Positions 18,631-28,221 are shown, counted from the first letter of the stretch. The stretch is DNA of 64,000 nt from an uncultured Lachnospiraceae bacterium (GCA_947589055.1 CANPZL010000002.1:45417-109416), one strand, 5' to 3'. The notes: generated from the letters alone by a model not told the origin. Numbers and translations: made by a program.

Positions 18631-18807
18631 TTATTTGAATTTACGCTTTCTTGCAGCCTCAGACTTCTTCTTCCGTCTAACGCTCGGTTTTTCGTAATGC
18701 TCTCTCTTACGAATCTCCTGTTGAATACCAGCCTTAGCACAGTTTCTTTTGAATCTGCGTAAAGCACTATCTAATGTTTCGTTTTCTTTTACGATTACGT
18801 TCGACAT
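18631..18807 (-). CDS. rpsU: 30S ribosomal protein S21
   Basis: A 58-residue S21, the usual Firmicute length, with [18 protein letters not shown] at the N-terminus and the basic tail [15 protein letters not shown]. It binds near the 3' end of 16S rRNA in the small subunit. The start at 18807 (MSNVIV) has a G-rich ribosome site close upstream; a longer in-frame ATG at 18852 adds residues foreign to S21. It is monocistronic: promoter at 18884-18911 and terminator at 18593-18623. Confidence 0.96.
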   Translation of the reverse strand: MSNVIVKENETLDSALRRFKRNCAKAGIQQEIRKREHYEKPSVRRKKKSEAARKRKFK

Positions 18808-18883
18808 GACCTCACACCTTACCTCCCTCCAGTTGTATATTGTGCAATACATAACTGTTTGGGTATTTTTAGCACTAAATAAG

Positions 18884-18911
18884 TTTATAACAGAACGCTA
18901 TATTTTGTCAA
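18884..18911 (-). promoter_or_regulatory. Predicted sigma-A promoter of rpsU
   Basis: Perfect -35 TTGACA (18911-18906), 16-base spacer, and an extended -10 TGTTATAAA whose hexamer is 18889-18884. Confidence 0.75.
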
Positions 18912-19009
18912 CACCTATTTATGAATTCCCTGTAAAGAAGAGAATCCGATACCGGATACAAAAAAACTTTTCAGCAAATACCGTAAAAAGTTATCAGAAA
19001 ATACAATTA

Positions 19010-19031
19010 CCCGACTGGGATCCCAGCCGGG
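19010..19031 (-). terminator. Probable terminator of the SPKTG surface protein gene
   Basis: Minus strand CCCGGCTGG-GATC-CCAGTCGGG makes a 9-bp stem with one G-T pair, followed by TAATTGTATTTTC. The T tract is imperfect. It lies about 80 bases after the stop codon. Confidence 0.55.
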
Positions 19032-19111
19032 CAACTGCTCTCTTATCACCACATGATATTAGAAAAATAATAAGAACTTATACTTTACTAATTTTCAACT
19101 TACTTTTGCTA

Positions 19112-19789
19112 TTAAGCAAAATACTTTTTGCCGCAAAGAGCTGCACCAGCAAGGCTGATTACAAGAACAGCACCTGCTAAAGGCAGAGATGCACCCGTCT
19201 TAGGAGACTGTGCTGCACCTTCTGTTTCAAGCTTAACAATTGCGAACGGTGAAAGACTGCTTGTCGTAAATGTTACAGCGCCTGCTGCTACACTGGTCGG
19301 CTTAATTACTTCCCATTCACTGCCAGTATAATGCAAAACTACACAAGCATCATCAGCTGCAATCTGCGCATTTTGCAATGTTACTTCATACTTTCCATCC
19401 TTCAGAACCGCAGAAGTATCCTTTACATCTACAACGGAAAGAATCGTTGCAGTAACCTTCTTAGAAGAATCAGTTGCTGCTGTTGAAAGCGTGTTATTTC
19501 CAAGAAGCGTTCCGATTGCACTAATATCCTTCAATACTTCATTCTGCACTGCTACTTTGGCTGCATCAACCGTTGTCTGTGATACAGCTTCTACGGAATA
19601 TCCTTCCGATACGGTTGTAGCCGTTGCATATTCCTCCGGTGCCTTTGTATCTGCTACGCTAGTAGCAGCTTTCTGAGATGCAACCGGTGCTTCAGCAGTT
19701 TCTACGGTAGGGCTTTCCGCAAATACCGCGAAAGTACCCATGGAAAGAACCATAGCTGCAGTTAAAACTGCTATCATCTTCTTTTTCAT
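19112..19789 (-). CDS. Small sortase-anchored surface protein (SPKTG motif)
   Basis: A 225-residue secreted protein. Residues 1-25 are a signal peptide (MKKKMIAVLTAAMVLSMGTFAVFA, cleaved after the AxA-like end). An Ala/Thr/Val-rich low-complexity stretch follows (about 26-75), then a small domain (about 80-190) of unknown family. The C-terminus is a sorting signal: SPKTG (nt 19208-19194), a hydrophobic helix and a basic end (CGKKYFA). SPKTG fits the (S/P)PXTG pattern known for Clostridioides difficile sortase B, and a sortase B gene lies 1.2 kb upstream in the same direction. The domain resembles stalk regions found in many clostridial surface proteins, but I assign no function. Confidence 0.82.
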   Translation of the reverse strand: MKKKMIAVLTAAMVLSMGTFAVFAESPTVETAEAPVASQKAATSVADTKAPEEYATATTVSEGYSVEAVSQTTVDAAKVAVQNEVLKDISAIGTLLGNNTLSTAATDSSKKVTATILSVVDVKDTSAVLKDGKYEVTLQNAQIAADDACVVLHYTGSEWEVIKPTSVAAGAVTFTTSSLSPFAIVKLETEGAAQSPKTGASLPLAGAVLVISLAGAALCGKKYFA

Positions 19790-19874
19790 GTTTCATTAAT
19801 CTCCTTTCCATATATTCATGTGGCTATATCAAACCGGAAAATTCTTTCCGGAAGATACCTGTGGTATATGACGC

Positions 19875-20960
19875 TTATGATTCCCCGGCAGGTTCATAGA
19901 ACAACTCTATGATCAACTGCTGCAACGCTGCGTCATCAACGTAATACTCCTCAAATTTATTGCCCTGCACGGATTCCCCTTGCAGAGAATACAAATTATC
20001 AATATCAAAATCGTAATCTATATATTCCGTAGCCATGTAAGTAAACGTACTAAGATCAATATCTGTGGTCATATATTTCTGTAAGGTATTATACAACTTC
20101 ACAGCGACCCGCACATCCGCCTTGCACTGATTTTTCGCCTCAGCCGCAAACGTAGTCAAATACTGCTTCTGGCGCTGCAGACGAAGTGAATTGGAATCAA
20201 ACACATTCTCATTCCGTAACCGTACATACCAATAAGCCTGCTCACCATGGAGCGTAACCGTCTCGCCCTGATGCAGATCCATATTATACTCCGGATAGAT
20301 CACATCATCCAATACCTCTACTGTAACACCTCCTACCGCATCCGTCAATTCCGGAATTGCATCCATGCTGATCGCAACATATGCATTGATAGGGATATTA
20401 TGGAACATCCGGGAAACCGCTTTCACCTGTCTGAGACAGCTTTCCTCTTTTCCGTCACCATAACCATGCTGCAAGGCTATCTGCTGGGTGAAAATCCCCT
20501 GATAATTTCCTGCTTCATCAAAAACATCTACCTCAGCCATAGAATTTCGGTTAATTGCCACCACGCTGACATTCTTTTTATGAGGATCGATCACCACCAA
20601 AAATAATGCATCTGCCTGCCCGCCGGCATATTCGCCGGATTCATCCGCCGTCCAGCTCTGACCGCCTACTTCGGTAACCGTCTCCTTATCAATACCCATC
20701 ACGAGAATCGTAACCAAGTCCTCGTTTGGTGCATATATCTGCCCTTTATACAGGATTTCATTGTTATCCAGCCTTTCTTTTGCTTCCTCACCCACAGTGA
20801 TTCCTGTATTATCCAAAAGATCATCGGACAGCTTGGATTTTCCTACCGTTCGGAGTACGAACACAAATCCAACCATCAATAAAACAATGGCTAAAACAAC
20901 AAGTAAAATCCGTATACCAATACTCATCTTCTTTTTCTCTGTATATTGTTTATCTTCCAT
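19875..20960 (-). CDS. LytR-CpsA-Psr (LCP) family cell-wall glycopolymer ligase
   Basis: A 361-residue membrane-anchored protein. One transmembrane helix (about residues 14-36) follows a charged start. The extracellular LCP domain (about 80-330) shows the Arg/Asp positions of the family in AINRNSMAEVD and the later VRLRNENVFDSNSLRLQRQ segment, together with AVGGVTVEV. LCP proteins transfer lipid-linked glycopolymers such as teichoic acids onto peptidoglycan. Its ATG overlaps the sortase stop codon by one base (TAATG). It lies between a sortase and a likely sortase substrate, which suggests a joint envelope-decoration role; the glycan is unknown. Confidence 0.88.
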   Translation of the reverse strand: MEDKQYTEKKKMSIGIRILLVVLAIVLLMVGFVFVLRTVGKSKLSDDLLDNTGITVGEEAKERLDNNEILYKGQIYAPNEDLVTILVMGIDKETVTEVGGQSWTADESGEYAGGQADALFLVVIDPHKKNVSVVAINRNSMAEVDVFDEAGNYQGIFTQQIALQHGYGDGKEESCLRQVKAVSRMFHNIPINAYVAISMDAIPELTDAVGGVTVEVLDDVIYPEYNMDLHQGETVTLHGEQAYWYVRLRNENVFDSNSLRLQRQKQYLTTFAAEAKNQCKADVRVAVKLYNTLQKYMTTDIDLSTFTYMATEYIDYDFDIDNLYSLQGESVQGNKFEEYYVDDAALQQLIIELFYEPAGES

Positions 20961-21811
20961 TATGATTTGTTTCCTTCTCTGGGATTCAACAACACACCTG
21001 TAACTAAAAATCGCATACTTTCGTCATAATTGCCGCCTGTTGTACAGGTAGACAACGTCAGGATCTGGTCCTTTGTCGTCACTTCAATATCTTTTCTTAC
21101 ATTTGCGATAGGATCCGTTGTCGTATATATCTTATTCAGGTAATCTTCATAAATATATTCATTGGTATAATCAAAATTCGCCAACAAGTGAATGGATGAA
21201 TATTCATATGCTGCAAAAATCTGATATACATAGGTATAATCCTCGGTATAGATAAAAATGTAATGATCCTTAGCAAACAGCTCCTCGTCTTCAAAGTTAT
21301 GAAGTGTGGAAAACATAGTCATATCTTTCAGATTGTGTCCGTAAATCACTGTATGTATATCTGAAAAATCCTTTGCCGTATATGCTCTCTCTGTATAAAT
21401 ACAACCGGGATACCCTTTTGTTCCATCCATGTTGTAATTCAGGTAATAAGAATCATCGGTGGGATGCTGTACCACCGGATAATCCACATTCGTATCCGGC
21501 ACATAAATCCATGCATAAATATCCTCGCATTCCTCGTGAAGTGCGTCCCAATCCAGATTTTTGGGAGGTATTTCAATACCACGGGCGGCCAGCACATCAA
21601 CCTCCGGCTCATTGTGTATCTCCACTACAGCAGCAATATCCAAAGCATTCCCCGGTGCATTCACTGAATCTTGCAATTCTTCAAAGGCATGATTAGCATT
21701 TTCCTGTCTTCTGCCCCGTAGAAACAACAGAACAGCTGCTATGACCGCCAGAATTAAAAATAGAATCATTCCAATCAAGGCTGCCTTTGAATGGTTTCGC
21801 TTCTTTTCCAC
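20960..21811 (-). CDS. Class B sortase
   Basis: A 283-residue transpeptidase. An N-terminal transmembrane helix (about residues 12-32) precedes the sortase domain. Catalytic residues are visible: His in VIYGHNLKDM, Cys in LTLSTCTTGG and Arg in ESMRFLVTG; the extended helix between them is typical of class B. The GTG start at 21811 follows a near-perfect AAGGAGGT with a 7-base spacer; a longer ATG frame reads through that ribosome site. A strong promoter is at 21906-21934. The LCP gene overlaps its end. By analogy with C. difficile SrtB, its likely local substrate is the SPKTG protein. Confidence 0.93.
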   Translation of the reverse strand: MEKKRNHSKAALIGMILFLILAVIAAVLLFLRGRRQENANHAFEELQDSVNAPGNALDIAAVVEIHNEPEVDVLAARGIEIPPKNLDWDALHEECEDIYAWIYVPDTNVDYPVVQHPTDDSYYLNYNMDGTKGYPGCIYTERAYTAKDFSDIHTVIYGHNLKDMTMFSTLHNFEDEELFAKDHYIFIYTEDYTYVYQIFAAYEYSSIHLLANFDYTNEYIYEDYLNKIYTTTDPIANVRKDIEVTTKDQILTLSTCTTGGNYDESMRFLVTGVLLNPREGNKS

Positions 21812-21905
21812 TTGTATTACCTCCTTAAAAAATCCCATTCGGATTCTTTAAGCATCTTATCCTGTTCCAGCACAAAAACATTCGCCTTCCCATCCTAATG
21901 CTTAT

Positions 21906-21934
21906 AGTATATATTCTTATGAAGCAAATGTCAA
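21906..21934 (-). promoter_or_regulatory. Predicted sigma-A promoter of the sortase-LCP operon
   Basis: -35 TTGACA (21934-21929), 17-base spacer, -10 TATACT (21911-21906), minus strand, about 95 bases before the GTG start. Confidence 0.75.
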
Positions 21935-22091
21935 TCGTTTGTATTTTTTGTTTCATCATATATAATATGATTCTCAACTTACATTTTATTACTTTAACAA
22001 AAAAATGAGAAAAATACAATACTAATATTTTTATTATTATTAAAATATCAATACCAATAAATGGAAAGCAATAAATACAAACCCTTCCCGC

Positions 22092-23381
22092 TTATTCCGT
22101 CCCGATCTGAAACTGATATTCATTATCCACGATCTCATACGGACAATCCGTAACCGCAGTTAAGGTCTGAATCGTTTTTTCATAAGAATCCGCTATTCTG
22201 TCCCAGTCCTTCTCGCTTAGAAAGCTGTACGCCTCCCGGTTTTCATATGCCTCGATCACAGGAACAACTCCGATCACATCATCCGTCCAGTATACATAGG
22301 TAGGCGCAAACCGCCAACCAACCAGTCTGGTCTCACCGCCCTGCTTTTCAAAATCCATATCCATCACCAGACCGATGTCTTTCATGATTCCGTTTTCATA
22401 CCGCTGACTGGAAATAAAATTCCCCATGGAATAAATCACATATCCGGTTCTTTTCGTTCCGTCCGGATTGGTGATCTCTCGGATTTCCATAGGTTCCACC
22501 ACATGCGGATGACTGCCCACGATTATATCCGCACCGGCATCAAAAAGCATATCCACACAAAGCTCCTGCCAAGAATCCTGCATTTCCCGGTACTCCGTAC
22601 CAAAATGTATGATCGGCATTACTACATCTACACCTGCCGCATCTAACGTGCGTACCTGTTCGCACATAGCATTTAAGCGGGAAGTTTCATAGGTCTCCAA
22701 TGTGTTGATGCAATAGGGTGCCGAATCCGGAACCGGTATTCCGTTCGTACCATATGTATAACAGACAAAGCCAAAGGTAATCCCATTTACCTCAACGATA
22801 CATGGAGCCTGCTGCTCCTCCGGGGTTCTGGCAGTCCCAAGATGCTTCATTTCAATGGAATCCAGATAGTCCAGTGTCGAATACAGTCCCTGCAATCCGG
22901 AATCCAGCGAATGATTGTTTGCAGTTGCCAGCATATCCACTCCCGCATCCTTTAGATTGTTTCCCAATACCTCCGGTGCGTTAAAGCATGGATAACAGGC
23001 ATAACCCAGAATATCACTGCTTGATCCCTGATACCTGCCTGCAAAGGTTGTTTCCAGATTGCCAAATGTGAAATCCGCCTCACGCAGATAGGGAGCAATA
23101 TAAGTGAAGCTTTCTGCATAATCAAAGGTATCCGTAGCCTCATCATAGCCCCTGGTGATCTGCCACTGATGCATCATCACATCACCGATTGCCGTCATCG
23201 TTACCCGTTTCGTGGAAAAGGAATCTTCTACGGAGGCCGGAAGCGGTTCCATATCAACAGGCGCCGAATATGCCACACAAAAATCCTCTGCCTCCCGTTT
23301 TGACCAAAGCATACAAATCCCAGCAGACAAAGCTACTAAAAAAATGATCTCAACGAATATAATCACTATCTGTTTTTTCAT
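22092..23381 (-). CDS. CapA-like metallophosphatase-fold surface protein
   Basis: A 429-residue protein of the CapA/PgsA poly-gamma-glutamate-synthesis family. Residues 7-26 form a single N-terminal membrane anchor. The calcineurin-like metal-site motifs follow in order: TAIGDVMMH, FGNLETTF, ATANNHSLDSG, and IVGSHPHVVEP, ending with YSMGNFISSQ. No capB, capC or capE genes accompany it, so a capsule role is not supported; many Firmicutes carry solitary CapA-like proteins of unknown function. It lies between alaS and the sortase operon, 56 bases after alaS. Confidence 0.88.
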   Translation of the reverse strand: MKKQIVIIFVEIIFLVALSAGICMLWSKREAEDFCVAYSAPVDMEPLPASVEDSFSTKRVTMTAIGDVMMHQWQITRGYDEATDTFDYAESFTYIAPYLREADFTFGNLETTFAGRYQGSSSDILGYACYPCFNAPEVLGNNLKDAGVDMLATANNHSLDSGLQGLYSTLDYLDSIEMKHLGTARTPEEQQAPCIVEVNGITFGFVCYTYGTNGIPVPDSAPYCINTLETYETSRLNAMCEQVRTLDAAGVDVVMPIIHFGTEYREMQDSWQELCVDMLFDAGADIIVGSHPHVVEPMEIREITNPDGTKRTGYVIYSMGNFISSQRYENGIMKDIGLVMDMDFEKQGGETRLVGWRFAPTYVYWTDDVIGVVPVIEAYENREAYSFLSEKDWDRIADSYEKTIQTLTAVTDCPYEIVDNEYQFQIGTE

Positions 23382-23436
23382 ATGCTTCTTCCTTTCCCAT
23401 TATCCGACGGTAATATCTGTATTCCGTGTATCCGAA

Positions 23437-26076
23437 TTATTGCAACTGCTGTCTTAACAGTTCCTCAGCCTTAGCCAAAGCCTCCGGAATCCCTGCCGGA
23501 TTCTTTCCACCGGCCTGCGCCATATTCGGCCGGCCGCCGCCACCGCCGCCGACAAAAGGAGCGATCCCCTTCACCAGATTACCGGCATGGGCGTTTTTTT
23601 GCATCGCAGCTTCCGTTGCCATAACCACCAGATTGACTTTTCCATCCTTTGCTGAAGCCAGCACGATAACACCGGCTCCCAGATTCTGCTTTAGCTGATC
23701 GCCCAGATCCCGGAGTCCGTTCATATCAACTCCATCCACAGCAGTTGCCAGCAGCTTCACCCCTTCTATCTCCTTTATCTGATTCGCAACATCCCCCAGG
23801 GAATCCTTTGCCAGTCTGCTCTTTAAGGCTTCATTTTCACTGGACAGCTCCTTTATTTCCGTCATCATATGCGAAAGCCGCTCCTTTAAGGTGGCAGGTG
23901 TTGCCTTTACGATCTGCGCCGCCTGCAGCAGTTCCTCTTCCAGCTTCTTGTAATACCGGAAAACACCTGTACCGGTCAGGGCCTCGATCCGCCGCACGCC
24001 AGCCGCTACACCGGTTTCGGAAAGAATCTTAAAGGTCTTTATACGTCCGGTATTATCCACATGCGTACCACCGCATAGCTCAATAGAAAAATCTCCCATA
24101 GAAACCACTCGAACCGTCTCTCCGTATTTCTCACCAAAGAGTGCCATCGCACCGGTCTTTTTTGCTTCTTCCAGTCCCATGATCTGTGTTACTACCGGAA
24201 GGGACTCCTGAATTTCTTCATTTACCAGCTGCTCTACCTTTTCCAGTTCTTCCGGTGTCATAGGTGAAAAATGAGCGAAATCGAACCGCAGCCGCTCCGG
24301 AGTTACCAAAGAACCCTTTTGCTCGACATGGGAGCCTAATACCAGCTTCAGTGTCTTTTGAAGCAGATGAGTGGCACTGTGATTCTTACAGGTATCTTCC
24401 CGTTCCTGCCGGGATACCTGTAATGTTACCATATCGCCGGTTTTTAGCATACCACGAACGACACGTCCGATATGTCCTACTTTTCCGCCGGAAAGTTTGA
24501 CGGTCTCCTCAACCTTAAACTCTCCCTCCGGTGCCAGAATCCTTCCGGTATCCCCTTCCTGACCGCCCATTGTGGCATAAAACGGTGTTTTTTCAACAAT
24601 GATCGTACCATGCTGACCGTCGGTAATGGCTTCCGTCAGGTCGGTATCTGTTGTCAATGCTGTAATGACAGAATCCGCCTCCAGTCTGTCATAACCGATG
24701 AATTCTGTTGTCAGGGAAGGATCGAGGGCATCATAGACCGTAGCATCCGCTCCCATATAATTCGTTGTTTGTCTGGCGGTACGGGCCGCTTTGCGCTGCT
24801 CCTCCATTGCCGTCTGAAAGCCTTCTTCTTCTACCGCATATCCCTTTTCCTCCAGAATCTCCTTTGTCAGATCCAAAGGAAATCCATAGGTGTCATACAG
24901 CTTAAAGGCATCCGATCCGGACAGAACATTCCGTCCTTCCTGCTCCATATCCTCTTCCAATTCACTCAAAATAGATAAGCCCTGATCTATGGTCTTATTA
25001 AACTTCGTCTCTTCCTGTGTCAGTACCTTAAAAATAAACGCCTGCTTTTCTTCCAATTCCGGATACCCATCTTTCGAGCCTGCAATAACCGTTTCGGAAA
25101 GCTGTGCAAGGAACATTCCGTCAATTCCCAGCAGCCGGCCGTGACGGGAAGCCCGCCGGATCAGCCGCCGCAGCACATAACCCTGCCCTTCATTGCTTGG
25201 CATGATCCCATCCGAGATCATAAAAGTTGCAGACCGGATATGATCGGTTATCAGACGGATTGATACGTCCTTTTTCTCATCCTTTTTATACTCTGTCTGT
25301 GCAAGCTGACATACCTTATCCCGCAGTGCCTGAATCGTATCCACGTCAAATATGGAATCCACGTCCTGTACTACGACTGCCAGACGTTCCAGACCCATTC
25401 CGGTGTCGATATTTTTTTGAACCAGCTCTGTATAGTTACCCTTTCCATCATTTTCAAACTGGGTAAAGACATTGTTCCAGACCTCGATATAACGGTCACA
25501 ATCACACCCTACAGTACAATCCGGCTTTCCGCAGCCGTATTTTTCTCCCCGATCATAATAGATCTCCGAACAGGGTCCACAAGGGCCGGCACCATGCTCC
25601 CAGAAGTTATCCTCTTTTCCAAACCGGAAAATCCGTTCTGCCGGAATCCCGATTTTCGTATTCCAGATGGCAAACGCCTCCTCGTCCTCCTGATAAACGG
25701 ACGGATACAGCCGATCCGGATCAATCCCAACCACCTCTGTTAAAAATTCCCAAGACCAGGCAATGGCCTCTTCCTTAAAGTAATCCCCAAAGGAAAAGTT
25801 TCCAAGCATTTCAAAAAAAGTACCGTGACGGGCGGTTTTTCCTACATTTTCAATATCCCCGGTCCGGATACACTTCTGACAGGTAGTCACTCTGCGTCTG
25901 GGCGGAATCTCCTGTCCGGTAAAATATGGCTTTAACGGTGCCATACCGGAGTTAATCAACAGCAGGCTGTTGTCATTATGGGGAACCAATGAGAAACTCT
26001 TGAGCTTTAAATGCCCCTTGCTCTCAAAGAATTCCAAAAACATCCTTCTAAGTTCATTTACGCCATAGCTTTTCAC
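23437..26076 (-). CDS. alaS: Alanyl-tRNA synthetase
   Basis: An 879-residue enzyme that charges tRNA-Ala; length is typical. The class II catalytic core shows FLEFFESKGHLKLKSFSLVP and SGMAPLKPYFTG (motif 1-2 region) and a Cys cluster CGKPDCTVGCDCDRY. The editing domain has the zinc ligands in HSATHLLQ and CGGTHVDN, and the C-Ala region ends with a Gly-rich FVGGGGGGRP motif. It begins 34 bases after a 52-residue membrane protein gene and follows the his operon. No T-box leader is seen in the short space before it. Confidence 0.98.
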   Translation of the reverse strand: MKSYGVNELRRMFLEFFESKGHLKLKSFSLVPHNDNSLLLINSGMAPLKPYFTGQEIPPRRRVTTCQKCIRTGDIENVGKTARHGTFFEMLGNFSFGDYFKEEAIAWSWEFLTEVVGIDPDRLYPSVYQEDEEAFAIWNTKIGIPAERIFRFGKEDNFWEHGAGPCGPCSEIYYDRGEKYGCGKPDCTVGCDCDRYIEVWNNVFTQFENDGKGNYTELVQKNIDTGMGLERLAVVVQDVDSIFDVDTIQALRDKVCQLAQTEYKKDEKKDVSIRLITDHIRSATFMISDGIMPSNEGQGYVLRRLIRRASRHGRLLGIDGMFLAQLSETVIAGSKDGYPELEEKQAFIFKVLTQEETKFNKTIDQGLSILSELEEDMEQEGRNVLSGSDAFKLYDTYGFPLDLTKEILEEKGYAVEEEGFQTAMEEQRKAARTARQTTNYMGADATVYDALDPSLTTEFIGYDRLEADSVITALTTDTDLTEAITDGQHGTIIVEKTPFYATMGGQEGDTGRILAPEGEFKVEETVKLSGGKVGHIGRVVRGMLKTGDMVTLQVSRQEREDTCKNHSATHLLQKTLKLVLGSHVEQKGSLVTPERLRFDFAHFSPMTPEELEKVEQLVNEEIQESLPVVTQIMGLEEAKKTGAMALFGEKYGETVRVVSMGDFSIELCGGTHVDNTGRIKTFKILSETGVAAGVRRIEALTGTGVFRYYKKLEEELLQAAQIVKATPATLKERLSHMMTEIKELSSENEALKSRLAKDSLGDVANQIKEIEGVKLLATAVDGVDMNGLRDLGDQLKQNLGAGVIVLASAKDGKVNLVVMATEAAMQKNAHAGNLVKGIAPFVGGGGGGRPNMAQAGGKNPAGIPEALAKAEELLRQQLQ

Positions 26077-26110
26077 GCTTCTATCCTCCTGAATCTCAAG
26101 GCCCGGTTTC

Positions 26111-26269
26111 TTATTTCTCAGAACCGGTGTCCTGTTTTTCCTTCTTTTTGTTTACCGCTTTCCGGATTCCCACACCCGTAAAGACCGCTGCTACAATAAC
26201 GGCCAACAGCACAACCGCCTTGATCAGATATTGTAAAAGCTCTGCAGTAAATAGATCGAATCCTGTCAT
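26111..26269 (-). CDS. Small single-pass membrane protein
   Basis: A 52-residue protein with one hydrophobic helix (about residues 14-37) followed by a very basic and charged tail (VNKKKEKQDTGSEK). The ATG at 26269 has AAGGAGGAT with a 6-base spacer, strong evidence that it is translated; upstream in-frame codons lack such a site. It lies between hisIE and alaS in the same direction. I do not recognise a family. Confidence 0.7.
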   Translation of the reverse strand: MTGFDLFTAELLQYLIKAVVLLAVIVAAVFTGVGIRKAVNKKKEKQDTGSEK

Positions 26270-26341
26270 GTAATATCCTCCTTCATTAAAACCTAACTTA
26301 TGGGACATTGTTAATATCCATCCCTTTGGGTTCAAGAACGC

Positions 26342-27577
26342 TTAACGCCGCCTTGCCAATTCTTCCGTAATATCCTCCCATGTCAGTCCCTGTTCCACCA
26401 TCAAGACCATCATGTGATACAGAAAATCAGAAATCTCATATTTCAACTCGCCTGTTTCCGGATTCTTGGCGGCAATGACGATTTCCGTAGCTTCTTCTCC
26501 TATTTTTTTCAATATCTTATCGATTCCCTTATCAAACAGGTAATTGGTATAGGAGCCTTCTCTAGGGTTCTTCTTCCGTTCTGCAATGACCGCATAATCT
26601 TCCATAAGAACCGTAAGGGGATTTCCTTCATGATAATCATGTTTTACCAGTTCCCTAAAAAAGCAAGAATAGCTTCCGGTATGACAGGCGGCGCCAATCT
26701 GCTCCACCTTTGCCAGAATCGTATCCTTATCACAGTCCAACATCAGAGATTTTACATATTGGAAATGACCGGAGGTTTCTCCCTTCAGCCAAAGGGACTT
26801 CCGGCTCCGACTGTAATACGTCATCTGTCCGGTACGCACCGTTTTATCATAAGCTTCCTCATTCATATAAGCTACCATCAATACCTGATTGGTCTTATAA
26901 TCCTGCACCACCACCGGAATCAGTCCGTCTTCGTTTCGTTTGAATTCTGAAAACGGTATGGCGGACCCGAACGTATTGACTGGAATTCCGATCCGGTTTA
27001 ATGCCTGCTTAATCTCCTTTGTCCGCAGTCCTGCCGCAGGCGGCAGCACCACGCCCCGGATACCGGTTTCCTTTATCCATGCTCCAAGCGGTTCCATTTC
27101 CGGCAGCTTATCCGGAAAACAGGCAACCACCGGAATAGAGCTTTGTCCGCACAGGGCTTTTATTTTTCTCGTCTCTTCTTCCCCTGCGATTTCCGCCTGA
27201 AAACAGCACTGTCCATATCCCAACTTTGCCAAACCAGACGTATCGCCGGTATTCTTCATCTCTTCTGAGAGAACACCCGCTACCTTTTCCCTGCCAAACC
27301 GCCCGATCACCTCACGAACGACTTCCTCCTTTGTCTGAACCAGACAGACTGCGGCAGCACCGGCATACAGTACCTTTTTCACATCTTCAAACCGTTCCGG
27401 CGTAAGCCGGACACAAACCGGCGTATCAATTTTTCCGGTTATTTCCTTAATTATTTCCAGATCCTGCTCTGATTCATACAAGAAGAACAGCTCGTCCGCT
27501 CCTGCCGCTGCCAGGGCCTCCGCACTTTTCACTGCTTCCTCTGAATCTATGCGGGAAATAATTTTGATATATTCCAT
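26342..27577 (-). CDS. hisIE: HisIE with an extra N-terminal degenerate HisF/HisA-like barrel
   Basis: A 411-residue fusion. Residues about 210-312 are phosphoribosyl-AMP cyclohydrolase (HisI), with [18 protein letters not shown], the metal site DCDKD and [13 protein letters not shown]. Residues about 322-411 are phosphoribosyl-ATP diphosphatase (HisE), with [16 protein letters not shown] and [13 protein letters not shown]. Together they perform steps two and three of histidine synthesis. Residues 1-205 resemble a (beta-alpha)8 HisF/HisA barrel ([34 protein letters not shown]) but the Gly-rich phosphate-binding loops are replaced ([15 protein letters not shown]) and it is likely non-catalytic. 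The start at 27577 has AAGGAG five bases upstream. It ends the his operon, 53 bases after hisB. Confidence 0.92.
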   Translation of the reverse strand: MEYIKIISRIDSEEAVKSAEALAAAGADELFFLYESEQDLEIIKEITGKIDTPVCVRLTPERFEDVKKVLYAGAAAVCLVQTKEEVVREVIGRFGREKVAGVLSEEMKNTGDTSGLAKLGYGQCCFQAEIAGEEETRKIKALCGQSSIPVVACFPDKLPEMEPLGAWIKETGIRGVVLPPAAGLRTKEIKQALNRIGIPVNTFGSAIPFSEFKRNEDGLIPVVVQDYKTNQVLMVAYMNEEAYDKTVRTGQMTYYSRSRKSLWLKGETSGHFQYVKSLMLDCDKDTILAKVEQIGAACHTGSYSCFFRELVKHDYHEGNPLTVLMEDYAVIAERKKNPREGSYTNYLFDKGIDKILKKIGEEATEIVIAAKNPETGELKYEISDFLYHMMVLMVEQGLTWEDITEELARRR

Positions 27578-27630
27578 GGTCTCTCCTTCTATACCTCCCA
27601 ATCTGCTCAAACTGCCTGTCGCCGGAAGGG

Positions 27631-28221
27631 TTATATCGTTCCTTTCGTGGACATTACATCCGTAATCCGAATATCATAGGACGACGCTTCGTCCAATGCT
27701 TTTGCAAATGCCTTAAAAGCGGCCTCAATAATATGATGATTGTTACTGCCGGAAATCTGCTTCAGATGCAGGTTCATACCGGCGGCATAAGAAATCGCAT
27801 AAAAGAACTCCTTTACCATTTCCGTATCAAAATATCCCACCTGATCCACCGTAAAGGAAGCGTCAAATACCAGATATGGTCTTCCGCTTAGATCAATGGC
27901 ACAAAGCATTAAGGTTTCATCCATGGGAAGCATAACCGAACCGTACCGTTTTATTCCCTTCTTATCGCCTAAAGCCTTCCGGATCGCCATTCCCAGTGCA
28001 ATCCCCGTATCCTCAATGGTATGATGGGAGTCCACATATAAATCACCCTTTACCGATACCGTCAGATCAAACAAGCCATGTCTGGCAAAGCTGGTCAGCA
28101 TATGATCCAGAAACCCGATACCCGTATCGACCGTAGCGGTTCCGGTACCGTCTATATTTAATTCAATCTTAATATCCGTTTCGCCGGTCTTGCGGCTGAC
28201 AGATGCTTTACGATTCGCCAT
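27631..28221 (-). CDS. hisB: Imidazoleglycerol-phosphate dehydratase
   Basis: A 196-residue single-function HisB that converts imidazole glycerol phosphate to imidazole acetol phosphate. Manganese-binding His motifs are visible: [29 protein letters not shown] and [15 protein letters not shown]. The ATG at 28221 follows AGGAGG by 6 bases and lies 14 bases inside the end of hisD. Length matches the monofunctional family (about 195). Confidence 0.97.
   Translation of the reverse strand: MANRKASVSRKTGETDIKIELNIDGTGTATVDTGIGFLDHMLTSFARHGLFDLTVSVKGDLYVDSHHTIEDTGIALGMAIRKALGDKKGIKRYGSVMLPMDETLMLCAIDLSGRPYLVFDASFTVDQVGYFDTEMVKEFFYAISYAAGMNLHLKQISGSNNHHIIEAAFKAFAKALDEASSYDIRITDVMSTKGTI

Larger units (their letters stand above)
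18808..19111. other. Intergenic region between the SPKTG surface protein gene and rpsU
   Basis: About 300 bases that hold a terminator for the upstream surface-protein gene (19010-19031) and the rpsU promoter. The middle is A/T-rich with no convincing gene on either strand; a plus-strand open frame crossing it has no ribosome site and reads antisense to both neighbours. Confidence 0.6.

Noticed and set aside
18749..19180. 143-residue plus-strand frame between rpsU and the surface protein
   Set aside because: It crosses the rpsU promoter and the surface-protein terminator, overlaps both genes antisense and has no ribosome site.
22092..23381. Poly-gamma-glutamate capsule locus
   Set aside because: Only a CapA-like protein is present; the ligase and transporter genes (capB, capC) are absent.
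26076..26342. T-box leader for alaS
   Set aside because: Only 34 bases lie between the small membrane-protein gene and alaS, and no T-box core is seen before that gene.
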